64,000 nt of DNA from Methylococcus mesophilus (GTDB lineage: Bacteria > Pseudomonadota > Gammaproteobacteria > Methylococcales > Methylococcaceae): contig NZ_CP110921.1 in the NCBI RefSeq assembly GCF_026247885.1, forward strand, positions 372,001 to 436,000, given 5' to 3'. This document shows positions 1-8,935 of the stretch, piece after piece; the first letter of the stretch is position 1; every line of letters starts with the position of its first letter. Below the pieces are notes generated by a model. It searched no databases, was not told where the DNA came from, and was given only the letters and a program-made list of their open reading frames with translations. Both the position numbers and the translations under genes were made by a program.

Positions 1-1005
1 GAAGAGCCGGTCTCCCGGTGCGAGCCGGTGCGATTCCGAGGCATAGCGCCGGTTTGCGACTACACCCAGCGGCAGTCCGCGAACTGCACTTTCCTCGATC
101 GTTCCCTTCTCTCGGTTCCACAGCAGCGGCGGCGGATGCCCGGCTGCACCGAGTTCGAGGCGGCCGGTCTCCCGGTCCAGTACGGCGTAGATCATGGTAG
201 CGAAATAGCTGTTGGACTCGGGCTGGCCGGCGAAGAAGCGGTTCAATTCTTCCAGCATGCGATTGGGCGAAGGGCTCCCGCAGCCGGATGGTGTGCGAGT
301 TCCTGCTTGGACCTCGAGCGATCGGCTTTGCGCCAGGCATTTGCTCAAGGCGACGGAAATCAGCGCCGATGACACGCCGTGACCGGAGACGTCGAGCTGG
401 AACAGGGCAAGATGGCGATCGTCCAGCGGGAAGTAGCCGAACATATCTCCCGCCAGGAAATCGCTGGCGATGAACAGGGATCGGATTTCCAGGTCAGGCA
501 GCGTCCACGGTTCGGGCAAGAGCGATTTCTGGATCGCGGCGGCTGTGGCCAGATCGTTACGGATGGTCTGATAGGCCTGTTTGAGCTCGCGGTTGACGTT
601 CTCCAGCAGGCGGCTCCGCTCTTCGAGCTGCTGTTCCAACCGGACGATGCGCTCTCCCGCCCTGATCCGGACCCGCAGTTCCTCGCGGTCGACCGGCTTG
701 ACCAGAAAATCGTCGGCCCCGGCTTCCATGCCATGCAGCAGCGAGTCCTTGTCGTCACGCCCGGTCAGGAGAATGAAATAGACGTAGTGGGGCAGCTTCA
801 TCGACCGCACTCGGCGGCACAGCTCCTCGCCGTTCAGGTGAGGCATGTTCCAGTCGCTGATGACGAACTCGAAACGCTGGGACTGGAACTGCTCGAGGGC
901 TTCACGCCCGTCCCGCGCCGAAGTGACCTCGTAGCCGAGCTTGCGGAGGTACACGGCGACCGCAAGTACCGAAATGGGGTCGTCGTCGACGAGGAGTATC
1001 CGCAC
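1..1005 (-). CDS. Response regulator with C-terminal PP2C/SpoIIE-type phosphatase (partial)
   Basis: The GTG start directly follows the TGA of the upstream gene, and the gene runs off the left edge, leaving 335 codons. Residues 1-120 are a receiver domain: acidic triad DDD at 7-9, likely phospho-acceptor Asp51 in ISDWNMP, and the conserved Lys in FLVKPVD. A short coiled coil (EQQLEERSRLLENVNREL) links it to an RsbU/SpoIIE-like phosphatase domain with AAIQKSLLP, the metal-binding GDMFGY, VSGHGVSSAL and AAGHPPPLLW. Such proteins dephosphorylate a STAS anti-sigma antagonist under two-component control. It is the last gene of the minus-strand EPS operon, and a STAS gene starts the divergent operon at 10374, so the pair may form a partner switch (inference). 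Any additional C-terminal kinase domain would lie outside the window. Confidence 0.85.
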   Translation of the reverse strand, partial: MRILLVDDDPISVLAVAVYLRKLGYEVTSARDGREALEQFQSQRFEFVISDWNMPHLNGEELCRRVRSMKLPHYVYFILLTGRDDKDSLLHGMEAGADDFLVKPVDREELRVRIRAGERIVRLEQQLEERSRLLENVNRELKQAYQTIRNDLATAAAIQKSLLPEPWTLPDLEIRSLFIASDFLAGDMFGYFPLDDRHLALFQLDVSGHGVSSALISVALSKCLAQSRSLEVQAGTRTPSGCGSPSPNRMLEELNRFFAGQPESNSYFATMIYAVLDRETGRLELGAAGHPPPLLWNREKGTIEESAVRGLPLGVVANRRYASESHRLAPGDRLF

Positions 1006-2469
1006 TCAATCCCCCGGATGCCAAGCGCGGCTGCTGAACAGGGCGCGCATACCGCGCAGGATGACGCGAAACGTCTTGCCCGGCCCCGCCTGGGCGGCGA
1101 ACACGGCATCGCTCATCAGCCGCTCCTCGGCCGGGGCGGAGGCCGGCAAATCCAGTTGGGTCGGTCCGATCAGGCCGGCAGGGGCCCGGTCCGCCATTTT
1201 TTCCCACTCGGCGGTACGGCTGGCAGCCTGCTCGGGTGTGATGGCTTCCGCGCCGACCAATCTCAGGTCGCCCTTCGCCACATTCAAGAGCCAGGGGAGC
1301 TTCGCCAGCAGGGGAATGCCGATTGCCCACTCGGCGGCCGTGAAGTCCGCCCGCACCAGGGTGCCGGTGCCGTCCCGGACCAGCCGGTTGCCGCGCATCT
1401 GCCGGAACCGCAGTGGCCGGGTCGGGTGCGTCACCACTGCTGCCAGCGCGGCCAGGAACCAAAGCGGCGCCGACGCCGCCAGAAGCAGGAAGCCGCCCAA
1501 TTGGTTCAACAGGCCGGAAAAATCGTGCTTGATCGAGACTTGATCCAGGTCGGCCAGCAGGAACGCATCGACGATCTTGAGCTGGGCACCGGTGTCGACG
1601 CGGAGCAGATCGCTCCCGCGCACGATACCGTTCTCGACCGTCACGAGTTCGCCGACGTAGGAGTGGGGCAGTACGACGGCGTTGGACAGCCGGGCTCCGC
1701 GGTCGACGATCACACCGTCGGAGATCACGGTCTGGCCCTGAAGCTGTGCGCTCGGATGGATTCGGCACTGGCTGCCGATCAGCGCGGTGCCGCCCGCGAG
1801 GTTTGCGGTCGATACCGAAGAGTTTCGGCCCACTGTGAGTCCCGGCTGGAACTGCCGTCCTGGAATGGCGAGTCCTTGGATGCGCCCGGCCGCGGCGTCG
1901 AGGTTTGCCTCATGGAACGTCCGCAGCGATTCCAGCAGACATGCGGTGCCTTCCTTCAGCAGGAGCTTGGCGGCCTCAGGAACAGCCGTTCCGGACATCA
2001 CGTCTTGCCAGCCCATGCCGCGAGTGTCATCCGCGCTGGCGCGCAGCAGCCACACTCCGGCCGGCTTGCCGTCGCACCAGCCATGAAGGACTGGCGCCTC
2101 GCTGGAGCCGGCCGCCTTGAGAAATTTGTCCAGGATCGGCGAGCGCAGCATGTCGCCGCGCACGATCAGAGTCGATTTATCCGGGGACTTGGGCAATTGG
2201 CTCAGCAGCAAGGCGATTTCCACTTCGCCGGGGGAGGGCCAGAAGTCCAGACTCAGGCCGAAATTCCGCCCGTCGCCGAGATGCGCGCGGAGTTGCTCGC
2301 CGAATGGGCCGACGGCCATCGTCGCTTCCCCGCTGCCGGCGGCCGCCAGCATCTCCAGGGTGTAGTCGACAAGAGGCTTTGCCGCCACCGGCAGCAGAGC
2401 GACGCAGGTGCGGTCGGTCAAGGGCAGGAGCTCGCGGCCGATGCGGTCGGCCAGGACGATCACGCGCAT
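1006..2469 (-). CDS. Nucleotidyltransferase-like/left-handed beta-helix protein with a C-terminal sugar-transferase-like segment
   Basis: About 487 residues. The N-terminus (VIVLADRIGRELLPLTDR, then PVAAKPLVDYTLEML) resembles NDP-sugar pyrophosphorylases. The middle has hexapeptide-like repeats (GSQCRIHPSAQLQGQ, DGVIVDRGARLSNAVVL) typical of a left-handed beta-helix. The C-terminus has a hydrophobic segment followed by LPWLLNVAKGDLRLVGAEAI, recalling the LPxLxNVxxGDMSLVGPRP motif of initiating sugar transferases, but the N-terminal half of that fold and its basic/acidic catalytic residues are not evident. Start chosen at the second ATG because GAGGA lies 7 bases upstream; an ATG at 2502 is also in frame. 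Probable role in EPS precursor synthesis or its control; exact activity unknown. Confidence 0.6.
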   Translation of the reverse strand: MRVIVLADRIGRELLPLTDRTCVALLPVAAKPLVDYTLEMLAAAGSGEATMAVGPFGEQLRAHLGDGRNFGLSLDFWPSPGEVEIALLLSQLPKSPDKSTLIVRGDMLRSPILDKFLKAAGSSEAPVLHGWCDGKPAGVWLLRASADDTRGMGWQDVMSGTAVPEAAKLLLKEGTACLLESLRTFHEANLDAAAGRIQGLAIPGRQFQPGLTVGRNSSVSTANLAGGTALIGSQCRIHPSAQLQGQTVISDGVIVDRGARLSNAVVLPHSYVGELVTVENGIVRGSDLLRVDTGAQLKIVDAFLLADLDQVSIKHDFSGLLNQLGGFLLLAASAPLWFLAALAAVVTHPTRPLRFRQMRGNRLVRDGTGTLVRADFTAAEWAIGIPLLAKLPWLLNVAKGDLRLVGAEAITPEQAASRTAEWEKMADRAPAGLIGPTQLDLPASAPAEERLMSDAVFAAQAGPGKTFRVILRGMRALFSSRAWHPGD

Positions 2470-2498
2470 GCGGGTTTCCTCGGGCTGGTCTGACTTCT

Positions 2499-3713
2499 TC
2501 ATTGCCGTTGCGTTCGCCAGCCGGTCCATGCCAATAGCGACCAGAGCAGCAGATTGGCCGCCGAGACAGCAAGGAAGGTCGGGTCGAAACGGGGGATGTA
2601 CCAGGTTTCGCGCATGCCCAGATACAGCACTTGCGCCATGGTGATGCACAGCGTCGCGCTGAAGCCGAGGAACAGCCATAACGCCCGCCGGTCCCGGCTG
2701 AGGATGTGATAAGCGAGCAGCATGGCGAGAGCGGGGAAAAGGTAGCGCTCGTGCATCTTGATCGACCAGAGGTAGACGGAAACCGGCAGGAAAGCCGCCA
2801 GGTAAACGCAGTCCGAAGGGGCCAGTCCACGCCAGGCCAGCCGTACCGCCCAGGCGACGATGATGAAAAGAAAGACCGTACCCCAGTTTTTGAAACTCAG
2901 GAACAGCACCGCCTGAGCCGCGTCGGCGCCATTGCCGCCGATGAGTGCAAAGACGTTGGCGGCATTCAGGCTGGCGTAGGGATAGGAGGCCAGGGTTGAC
3001 GCATATTTCTCGACGACCCAGGCCGGCCCGTGTACCGCGGCGAATGGCAGGACTCCGATGGCGAACACCAGGATCGCGGACGGCAGGAAAAGGCTCAGTT
3101 CGGCAGCCGTGTGCCGGCGGAACAGACGGTTCCCGAACCACAGCAAGGGGACGGGAGCAAAGATCAACGCCTGCGGCTTCACCAGCAGCGCCGCCGCGAA
3201 AGCCGCACCCGATGCGGCAGGGCGGCGTTCCAGCCACAGCACGCCGAGCAGGACGAACAGCGTAAGCACGGAATCGACCTGCCCCCAAGCCGCCGAGTCG
3301 GCGATGACGGCGGGATTGAAGGCATAAAGCGCAGCGAGAGTGAGCGCCTGGGTGGAGCCGAAGTTTTGTGCGGTCGCTAGGCGGTGGATCACCCAGATCG
3401 TCGCGAGATCCGCTGCGATCGCCGGGAACTTTAGCATCACCAGAAATTCGGGGGTGTCGAAGCCTGTCTGCAACAGCGCCCGCAATTTGCCGATCAGCCA
3501 TAACACGTAGATGTAGCCCGGCGGGTAGTCCGCGAAATAGCCCGGACTGTAGAACGAAAGCAGTCCTTCCGCCGCGTGGCCGGCCCAGGCGCTGAAGGTG
3601 CCGACGTCGATGGGGTGGCCCTTGAAGGAGGCCGCCAGCACGACGCGCAGCAACATCGCTCCTGCCAGAATCACCGCCAGCCCATATTTCCTTTCAGTTG
3701 ACGAGTTTTCCAA
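2499..3713 (-). CDS. Polytopic membrane glycosyltransferase, GT-C fold, mannosyltransferase-like
   Basis: 404 residues with roughly ten hydrophobic segments. An early luminal loop holds HPIDVGTFSAWA and YPPGYIYVLW, and a later loop holds DSAAWGQVDSVLTLF, the pattern seen in Gpi18/PMT-like polyprenyl-phosphate-dependent mannosyltransferases; SIKMHERYLFP occurs near the C-terminus. It would add sugars from a lipid-linked donor on the periplasmic side of the inner membrane. The TTG start at 3713 overlaps the upstream gene by 20 bases; a GTG at 3674 is an alternative, and neither has a strong ribosome binding site. The downstream gene starts past this stop, consistent with one operon. Substrate is not predictable. 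Confidence 0.75.
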   Translation of the reverse strand: MENSSTERKYGLAVILAGAMLLRVVLAASFKGHPIDVGTFSAWAGHAAEGLLSFYSPGYFADYPPGYIYVLWLIGKLRALLQTGFDTPEFLVMLKFPAIAADLATIWVIHRLATAQNFGSTQALTLAALYAFNPAVIADSAAWGQVDSVLTLFVLLGVLWLERRPAASGAAFAAALLVKPQALIFAPVPLLWFGNRLFRRHTAAELSLFLPSAILVFAIGVLPFAAVHGPAWVVEKYASTLASYPYASLNAANVFALIGGNGADAAQAVLFLSFKNWGTVFLFIIVAWAVRLAWRGLAPSDCVYLAAFLPVSVYLWSIKMHERYLFPALAMLLAYHILSRDRRALWLFLGFSATLCITMAQVLYLGMRETWYIPRFDPTFLAVSAANLLLWSLLAWTGWRTQRQ

Positions 3714-5010
3714 TTTTCTGCCGCCACACGCGATAGAGAAAAAGGGGATTGCCGATGATGTAGCGCCGCCACATTCGTCCCGGCTCCTGCAGCAGCCGCC
3801 AGATCCATTCCAGCCCGACTTCCCGCAGCCAAAGCGGAGCTCTCGGGATCCGGCCGGAGTAAAAATCGAACAGCCCGCCCACGCCCATCGCGACGCGCGG
3901 CTTGAGCCGGGAGCGGTGTTTCCAAAGCCAAAGCTCCTGTTTGGGGACGCCGAGGGCGACCAGCAGGATGTCCGCCCCGGACCGGTTGATGGCGTCGATG
4001 ACCTCCGCTTCGGCGTCCGGCGCGAAATAGCCGTCGCGGGTACCGGCGATCTTCAGGCCCTGATAGCGCTGAAGCATGTTGTCGGCTGCCTGCCGGGCCA
4101 CGCCCGGCCGGGCGCCCAGCAGGAACAGCGACAGGTTTTCGTCCGCGCAGCGTTCGCACAGACGGGGAAACATGTCGGTGCCGTTGACGTTGGCGCGCAG
4201 GCTGATGCCCAGAATCCGGCAGCCGAAACGGATGCCGATGCCGTCCGGCAATACGCGTTCGACCTTGCCCAGGACGGCGCGGTATTCCGGATCGCCATGG
4301 GCGATGTTCAGGCAATCCGGGTTGACGAAGGCGATCGTCGCCGGACGGTCTTCGCGGACGCGGCGGATGATCCAGTCGATCGCCTCGCCCATCGTGGTGT
4401 TGGCGATCGTAACGCCGAAGAACTCCAGATGCTCCGGCATCGGCCGCACGGCATCACCGGCGAGCAATCCGCCGACGCCGGTGCGCAGGACCAGGCCGAG
4501 ATTGCCCGCCGCCGTTTCGGTGTAATAAAACTCGCGGTCCAGATCCGCTTCGCCCTCATAGGCGATCCCGACCTTGGAGCGCAACGCGTAGGGTGAAAAA
4601 ACACCGGGCCGGAGGCTGAAACGGATGCCCTGGTCCGCAGGTACCGCCGCGGCCTCGTCGAGACTCAGGGGGCGCGGTCCGGCGAATGCCATGTCTCCCC
4701 AGAATATGTTCAGCAGGACCGGGAGCGAGCGGCCTGGAGCGTCGTCGGCGAAGGCGAGCCGCCGGAACGGCGTCTGGAAACGGCCCACCTGCTCCGTGGC
4801 GGCGAAGACGCGACCCGCGCGCAGTTTGGCGACGAGGGCGCGGACCAAAAGCAGCGGTGCAAGCAGAATCAGCAGCGCTCCGGCTAGGCTGAAATCGACG
4901 ATCCGTGGCAGCAGACTGGCCCCCAGGGTCAGCAGCGGCAGCAGCCACAAACGCCAGTGCCAGTGTGAGCGTTTTCCCAGGGGGCCGGGGATGGGGGTGG
5001 GGTGGCCCAT
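3694..5010 (-). CDS. WecG/TagA/CpsF-family glycosyltransferase fused to a sugar-transferase-like N-terminal domain
   Basis: 438 residues. Residues about 15-190 resemble a membrane-anchored initiating sugar transferase (hydrophobic hairpin near LPRIVDFSLAG, then LPVLLNIFWGDMAFAGPRPLS), but the usual catalytic DE pair before LPxLxN is replaced by DDAPGRS. Residues about 195-430 are a GT26 domain: FGVTIANTTMGEAIDWI, AFVNPDCLNIAHGDPEYR, LPDGIGIRFG, NGTDMFPRLCE, LLVALGVPKQELW and MGVGGLFDFYSG. GT26 enzymes transfer N-acetylmannosamine-type sugars to a lipid-linked acceptor. ATG chosen one base after the upstream stop. Family assignment of the C-terminal half is secure; the N-terminal half may be a non-catalytic anchor. 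Confidence 0.85.
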   Translation of the reverse strand: MGHPTPIPGPLGKRSHWHWRLWLLPLLTLGASLLPRIVDFSLAGALLILLAPLLLVRALVAKLRAGRVFAATEQVGRFQTPFRRLAFADDAPGRSLPVLLNIFWGDMAFAGPRPLSLDEAAAVPADQGIRFSLRPGVFSPYALRSKVGIAYEGEADLDREFYYTETAAGNLGLVLRTGVGGLLAGDAVRPMPEHLEFFGVTIANTTMGEAIDWIIRRVREDRPATIAFVNPDCLNIAHGDPEYRAVLGKVERVLPDGIGIRFGCRILGISLRANVNGTDMFPRLCERCADENLSLFLLGARPGVARQAADNMLQRYQGLKIAGTRDGYFAPDAEAEVIDAINRSGADILLVALGVPKQELWLWKHRSRLKPRVAMGVGGLFDFYSGRIPRAPLWLREVGLEWIWRLLQEPGRMWRRYIIGNPLFLYRVWRQKIGKLVN

Positions 5011-5011
5011 G

Positions 5012-5530
5012 TCAGCGTCCGGTGCCGGCGTTCGTCCGTGGCTTGATGCGCGCCGGAACGCCGACCGCGAGGCTGTTCGGCGGTACGTCGGTGATGACCA
5101 CCGCGTTGGCGCCGATGACGACGTCGTTGCCGATCCGGATCGGTCCCAGCACCTTGGCACCCGCCCCGATATCGACCCGGTCGCCGATCACGGGGGAACC
5201 GGGATCGTTGGTACGTTTCAGGCCGATGGTCACCCCGTTGCGGATCGTCACGTCGTCGCCGATCACGGCATCGCCACTGACGATCACGTCGCCGAAGTGC
5301 TCGATAGTGAAGCGCCGTCCGACCTGCGCTTCGCAGGGAAGGTCGATGCCGGTGAGTATCTGCGACAGCAATTTCAATATCTTGTAGAGGAACGAGAGTG
5401 GCAGCCTCAGCCAGCGCGGTCCAACCCGGTAGCGCCAGCGTCCGAACCGGTAGACCAGCATGACCCAGAGCCCTTGCCGGGTCAGGTCGCCGTCGTAGTT
5501 TTTCCAGTCTTCCCGAATATGCTCGAACAT
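5012..5530 (-). CDS. Serine acetyltransferase-like hexapeptide acyltransferase
   Basis: 172 residues. The N-terminus MFEHIREDWKNYDGDL and the helix LWVMLVYRFGRWRYRVG match CysE-like EPS acyltransferases. The rest is a left-handed beta-helix with the IEHFGDVIVSG and IGDDVTIRNGVTIG turns and a capping PARIKP. These proteins usually acetylate a sugar or serine from acetyl-CoA. Placed inside a glycosyltransferase operon, it more likely modifies a polysaccharide unit than makes cysteine (inference). The ATG has GGTGA seven bases upstream, next to the stop of the preceding gene. A longer upstream extension in frame lacks family similarity and was discarded. Confidence 0.8.
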   Translation of the reverse strand: MFEHIREDWKNYDGDLTRQGLWVMLVYRFGRWRYRVGPRWLRLPLSFLYKILKLLSQILTGIDLPCEAQVGRRFTIEHFGDVIVSGDAVIGDDVTIRNGVTIGLKRTNDPGSPVIGDRVDIGAGAKVLGPIRIGNDVVIGANAVVITDVPPNSLAVGVPARIKPRTNAGTGR

Positions 5531-5535
5531 GCGGA

Positions 5536-6510
5536 TCACCACGGTTGCGGCGGCGAGACCGTGCCGCCTTCGGTTTCTTTCCAAGCCTGGTTCCACAGGC
5601 GGATCAGTCCCTCGGATTCGCGCGCCTTGGCAGGGATGGATTTGCGGTTTCGGAAGGCTCGAAGTGCGTGCCAAGCCTGCTCGAGCACCTTGGCGCTCCA
5701 GGCGCCGGCAAAGCCGTGCCATTTGCGGTAATACAGCGCCTGGCTCCGCATCCGCCATAGCGTGAGTTGGGAAGCATGGGAGGAGAAATCCATTTCGCTC
5801 AGTGTCTTGGCCGACTCGCCGCCGAGATGGGTGATCACGAGCACCGGCCAGTACATGATCCTGCAGCCGGCCTCCCTGATCCGCCGGCACAGGTCGACTT
5901 CCTCGTAGTACAGGAAGAAACGGGGATCGAAAAAGCCGATACGGTCGATCAGGTCGCGCCGCAAAATCGCGAAGGCCCCCGGCACCCAGTCCACTTCGGC
6001 TTCCTCGGCCGGGTCGGCCCAGGTACGGTCGAAACGCCCGAACAGCCGGGATTTCGGGTAGCGGTACGCGAGACCGCTCAGGATGATGAACTCGTTCAGC
6101 AAAGAGGGGAACATGCGGGCGGAAGGCTGCCAGCCGCCGTCCGTGCCGATCAGGCGACCGCCGGCCATGCCGACATCCGGCGAGGAATCCATGCGTTCCA
6201 AGGCGGCGTCGAGAACGCCGGGCGCGAGATAGGCATCGGAATTCAGCAAGACCAGGTAGCGTCCGCTGGCTTCTTCGAACGCGCGGTTGTTGGCGTTGCC
6301 GAACCCGAGGTTCACGGGACTTCGGATCAGCCGGACTTCCGGAAACTCGGCGGCGGCCATGTCGGCCGATCCGTCACGGGACGCGTTGTCCACCACGATG
6401 GTTTCGATGCCAGCCCGTCCCGCCTGTTCGCGCAGGCTGGACAGACACTGGCGCAGCAGATCGCGGGTGTTGAACGATACGATCAGAACCGAAATGTCAG
6501 GCGGAGTCAT
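5536..6510 (-). CDS. Family 2 glycosyltransferase, rhamnosyltransferase-like
   Basis: 324 residues, single GT-A domain: SVLIVSFNTRDLLRQCLSSL, VVDNASRDGSA, NLGFGNANNRA, the DXD-type NSDAYLAPG, and the acceptor-side YYEEVDLCRRIREAG. It resembles WbbL-type rhamnosyltransferases that act on lipid-linked EPS or O-antigen intermediates at the cytoplasmic face. The ATG overlaps the stop of the upstream gene by 14 bases, so the two are translationally coupled. The C-terminal 70 residues are basic and lack a clear membrane span. Sugar specificity is a guess. Confidence 0.85.
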   Translation of the reverse strand: MTPPDISVLIVSFNTRDLLRQCLSSLREQAGRAGIETIVVDNASRDGSADMAAAEFPEVRLIRSPVNLGFGNANNRAFEEASGRYLVLLNSDAYLAPGVLDAALERMDSSPDVGMAGGRLIGTDGGWQPSARMFPSLLNEFIILSGLAYRYPKSRLFGRFDRTWADPAEEAEVDWVPGAFAILRRDLIDRIGFFDPRFFLYYEEVDLCRRIREAGCRIMYWPVLVITHLGGESAKTLSEMDFSSHASQLTLWRMRSQALYYRKWHGFAGAWSAKVLEQAWHALRAFRNRKSIPAKARESEGLIRLWNQAWKETEGGTVSPPQPW

Positions 6511-7687
6511 CGGATTTGGTCCTTTCGGTGCGTACCCAGGCGGCTTCCCGACTTGCGGATGAGAGCATACGTTTGCCCAGCGTGAGCTTCCAGACGATAT
6601 AGAAAGGCGCCGTGGCCAACGCCGCCCAGTCCCGCCAGCCGGCGCGTCCTACGGCCAGGGCGGCGGCGACGTGCAAACCGACGACGGCCATGCCGGACGC
6701 GGCGAGTATCCTCCCCGGTCCCCAGGGCCAGGCCAGCAACAGGGCCAGCAAAATCATGTGAAAGGCCAAAGGCAGCAGCAGCAGGTCCAGCAGTGGCTCC
6801 AGCAGCGGCCAGTGGCCTCCCGCCACCTGCCGGACAAGTGGAGGGATTTGTTCCCGCATCATCCGGAACCGCCCGCCCTCCCAACGGGCGCGCTGGCTGG
6901 AAGCCACCGCACCGGTGGCCGGGACTGGCGACCACACCGTCGTGCCGTCGCAGAAGCGGACGCGCTTGCCCGCTTGCACCAGGCGAATGTGGTATTCCAG
7001 GTCCTCGGCGATGGAGCCGGCGTCGAAGGGGACGCTTTCCAAAGTCCTGCGATGCAGCCCGAAGCCGCTGCCGAGGATTCCGGCGGACCAGCCCCAATAT
7101 TCCCGCCCGCGCGGACGCAGCACGTTGAACGCCAGCCAGGCCACGTGCATCAGGCGGGCCCGGATCGATTGTTCAGGGTTGGACACGCAGTAACGGGCCT
7201 GCACTGCGTCGGCGCCGGCCTGGAACCGCGCCGCGAGTTCGGTGAGGAAGTTCGCTTCGACCCGCGTGTCGGCGTCCACCACGACGAAAACCTCGTGATC
7301 CTCCTTCAGCAGGATCGAGAAGGCATGGTCCAGCGCATAGCCCTTGCCGCGCCGTTCCGGGTCGTCACGGACCAGCACCCGTGCACCGGCGGCCTCGGCG
7401 CGCGCGGCGGTGTCGTCGCCGCAGTTGTCGGCGACGACGACGACCGTTACGGTGTGAAGGCCCACTTCGGCCCCCTGGATGCCGCGCAGGCAGGCCTCGA
7501 TGCCTTCGGCCTCGTCGTGCGCCGGGATCACGATGCAGAAGCGGATAGGAGCGGTGCCGCTGCCGGCCACGGTTTTTCGGGGAGGCATCGCGCCGCCGAG
7601 CGTCAACATGGCGAGTTCGAAGGTGCCGGGCAGGACGGCTGCGCTCAACAAGGCGCCGGGTATCATGATGAGGGTGTCGGTCGGCAT
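6497..7687 (-). CDS. Membrane family 2 glycosyltransferase, processive type
   Basis: 396 residues. An N-terminal hydrophobic segment precedes a GT2 domain with FCIVIPAHDEAEGIEACL, DDPERRGKGYALDHAF, the DXD motif VVDADTRVEANF, GSIAEDLEYHIRL (catalytic base region) and a QRARWEGG motif like the Q/RxxRW of cellulose/hyaluronan synthases. Two or three membrane segments follow (LLLLPLAFHMILLALLLAW, GMAVVGLHVAAAL). The motif set indicates a membrane polymerising or single-addition EPS glycosyltransferase. It sits in the compact minus-strand operon, 18 bases after the previous gene. Confidence 0.85.
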   Translation of the reverse strand: MPTDTLIMIPGALLSAAVLPGTFELAMLTLGGAMPPRKTVAGSGTAPIRFCIVIPAHDEAEGIEACLRGIQGAEVGLHTVTVVVVADNCGDDTAARAEAAGARVLVRDDPERRGKGYALDHAFSILLKEDHEVFVVVDADTRVEANFLTELAARFQAGADAVQARYCVSNPEQSIRARLMHVAWLAFNVLRPRGREYWGWSAGILGSGFGLHRRTLESVPFDAGSIAEDLEYHIRLVQAGKRVRFCDGTTVWSPVPATGAVASSQRARWEGGRFRMMREQIPPLVRQVAGGHWPLLEPLLDLLLLPLAFHMILLALLLAWPWGPGRILAASGMAVVGLHVAAALAVGRAGWRDWAALATAPFYIVWKLTLGKRMLSSASREAAWVRTERTKSDDSA

Positions 7688-7705
7688 GCCGGAGCCTCGA
7701 AGCGG

Positions 7706-8935
7706 TCAGGAAGGGGAAAGCCGGTGTGCGAAAACATCCGCCAGCCGCGCGATGCTTCCATCCAGTTCGTATTCGGCCAGCACCTTGGCGCGCCCGGCTT
7801 CCGTCAGTCGGCTGCGGAGCGCCGGATCGTCCATCAGCCGCTCGATGGCGGCGGCGAGGCCTTCGACATCGGACGGCGCGACCAGCAAACCTTCGATGCC
7901 GTCTCTGATCAGTTCCGGCACGCCGGTGATGTGGGTGGTGATGCAGGGAACGCCCAGCGCCATGGCCTCCATCAGCACCACCGGCAGCCCCTCCGCCAAG
8001 CTGGGCAGCACGAAGGCGTCGGCGGCAGCGTAGTAGCCGAACACCTCGTCCTGGTTGACGGCCCCGGCGAAGCCGACGGCGCTTTCCAGCCCCAACCGAG
8101 CGGTCTGGGCTTCCAGCGAGGGGCGGTCCGGTCCCTGGCCGACCAGGGTGAGGTGGACCCGGCGGCCGCGGGCGAGCAGCAGGGCCAACGCATCGAGCAG
8201 GATGTGCTGCCCCTTGGCGGGCACCAGACGGCCCACGCAAAGCAGATCGAACACGGCGCCGGCAGATTTGCTCTCACGCAGGGTAAAACGGGAGGGATCG
8301 ACGCCGAGCCGGCAGACCTCTAACTTGTTCCAGTGCGCCACCGGCGAGAGCTTCATCAACTGGCTGCGGGCATAGTGGCTGATGCAGACGATGAAGTCGG
8401 CGCCGGCAACCTTCTCCGTCAGGCGGTAGCCGGGGGCGTCGTAGAACTCGTCGGGACCGTGTACGGTGAAGGAAAAGCCGATGGGAAAAATTTTGCTGGC
8501 GATCAGGCCGACCATTGCGGCGGGCGTCGCGAAATGGACGTGCAGATGGGAAAGCCCCGCCCGCCGCATCCAGTCGCCGAGCATGACGGCTTCCACCCAA
8601 TAGGCGAGTTGGTAGCCCAATTTTTTGACGTCGGTGCCGCCAAGCCGCAGCGCGAACCACAAGCCTGCGGCGAGGGCCGACGGGCGGCGCAGGGCGGTCA
8701 GGCACAGGGCCTTCAGCGCGCCGACCGCGCCTTGGGGTTTGAGATACCAGGATGCGTCCGCCTCCTGCCGTTCCTCCGCCGTCAGTTTTTCGGGCGGCCG
8801 ATCCGGCGGGTTCACCGAGGCGACGCGGATCGCGAAACCCCTCGTTCTGAGGCCGAGCACTTCCCGCAGGATGAAGGTATGGGAAATGGCGGGGTATTGG
8901 CTGACCAGATAAGCCAGTTTGTAGGTGGCGGTCAT
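7706..8935 (-). CDS. Family 4 glycosyltransferase (WcaL-like)
   Basis: 409 residues with a GT-B fold: N-terminal LAYLVSQYPAISHTFILREV, middle HVHFATPAAMVGLIASKIF, and the C-terminal donor domain with LLCVGRLVPAKGQHILLDAL, GQGPDRPSLE, and ADAFVLPSLAEGLPVVLMEAMA (E-x7-E motif). Very similar in layout to colanic acid glycosyltransferase WcaL. The start ATG overlaps the upstream stop in an ATGA arrangement, so the annotated in-frame extension upstream is not needed. Acts on a lipid-linked EPS repeat in the cytoplasm. Confidence 0.88.
   Translation of the reverse strand: MTATYKLAYLVSQYPAISHTFILREVLGLRTRGFAIRVASVNPPDRPPEKLTAEERQEADASWYLKPQGAVGALKALCLTALRRPSALAAGLWFALRLGGTDVKKLGYQLAYWVEAVMLGDWMRRAGLSHLHVHFATPAAMVGLIASKIFPIGFSFTVHGPDEFYDAPGYRLTEKVAGADFIVCISHYARSQLMKLSPVAHWNKLEVCRLGVDPSRFTLRESKSAGAVFDLLCVGRLVPAKGQHILLDALALLLARGRRVHLTLVGQGPDRPSLEAQTARLGLESAVGFAGAVNQDEVFGYYAAADAFVLPSLAEGLPVVLMEAMALGVPCITTHITGVPELIRDGIEGLLVAPSDVEGLAAAIERLMDDPALRSRLTEAGRAKVLAEYELDGSIARLADVFAHRLSPS

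Noticed and set aside
379..2493. Plus-strand open frame of 704 codons at the left end
   Set aside because: It runs antisense through the receiver-phosphatase and nucleotidyltransferase-like genes, is rich in Gln/Arg/Gly without family motifs, and is explained by the high GC content.
6671..8323. Plus-strand open frame of 550 codons
   Set aside because: Antisense to two well-defined glycosyltransferase genes; composition typical of a GC-rich shadow frame.
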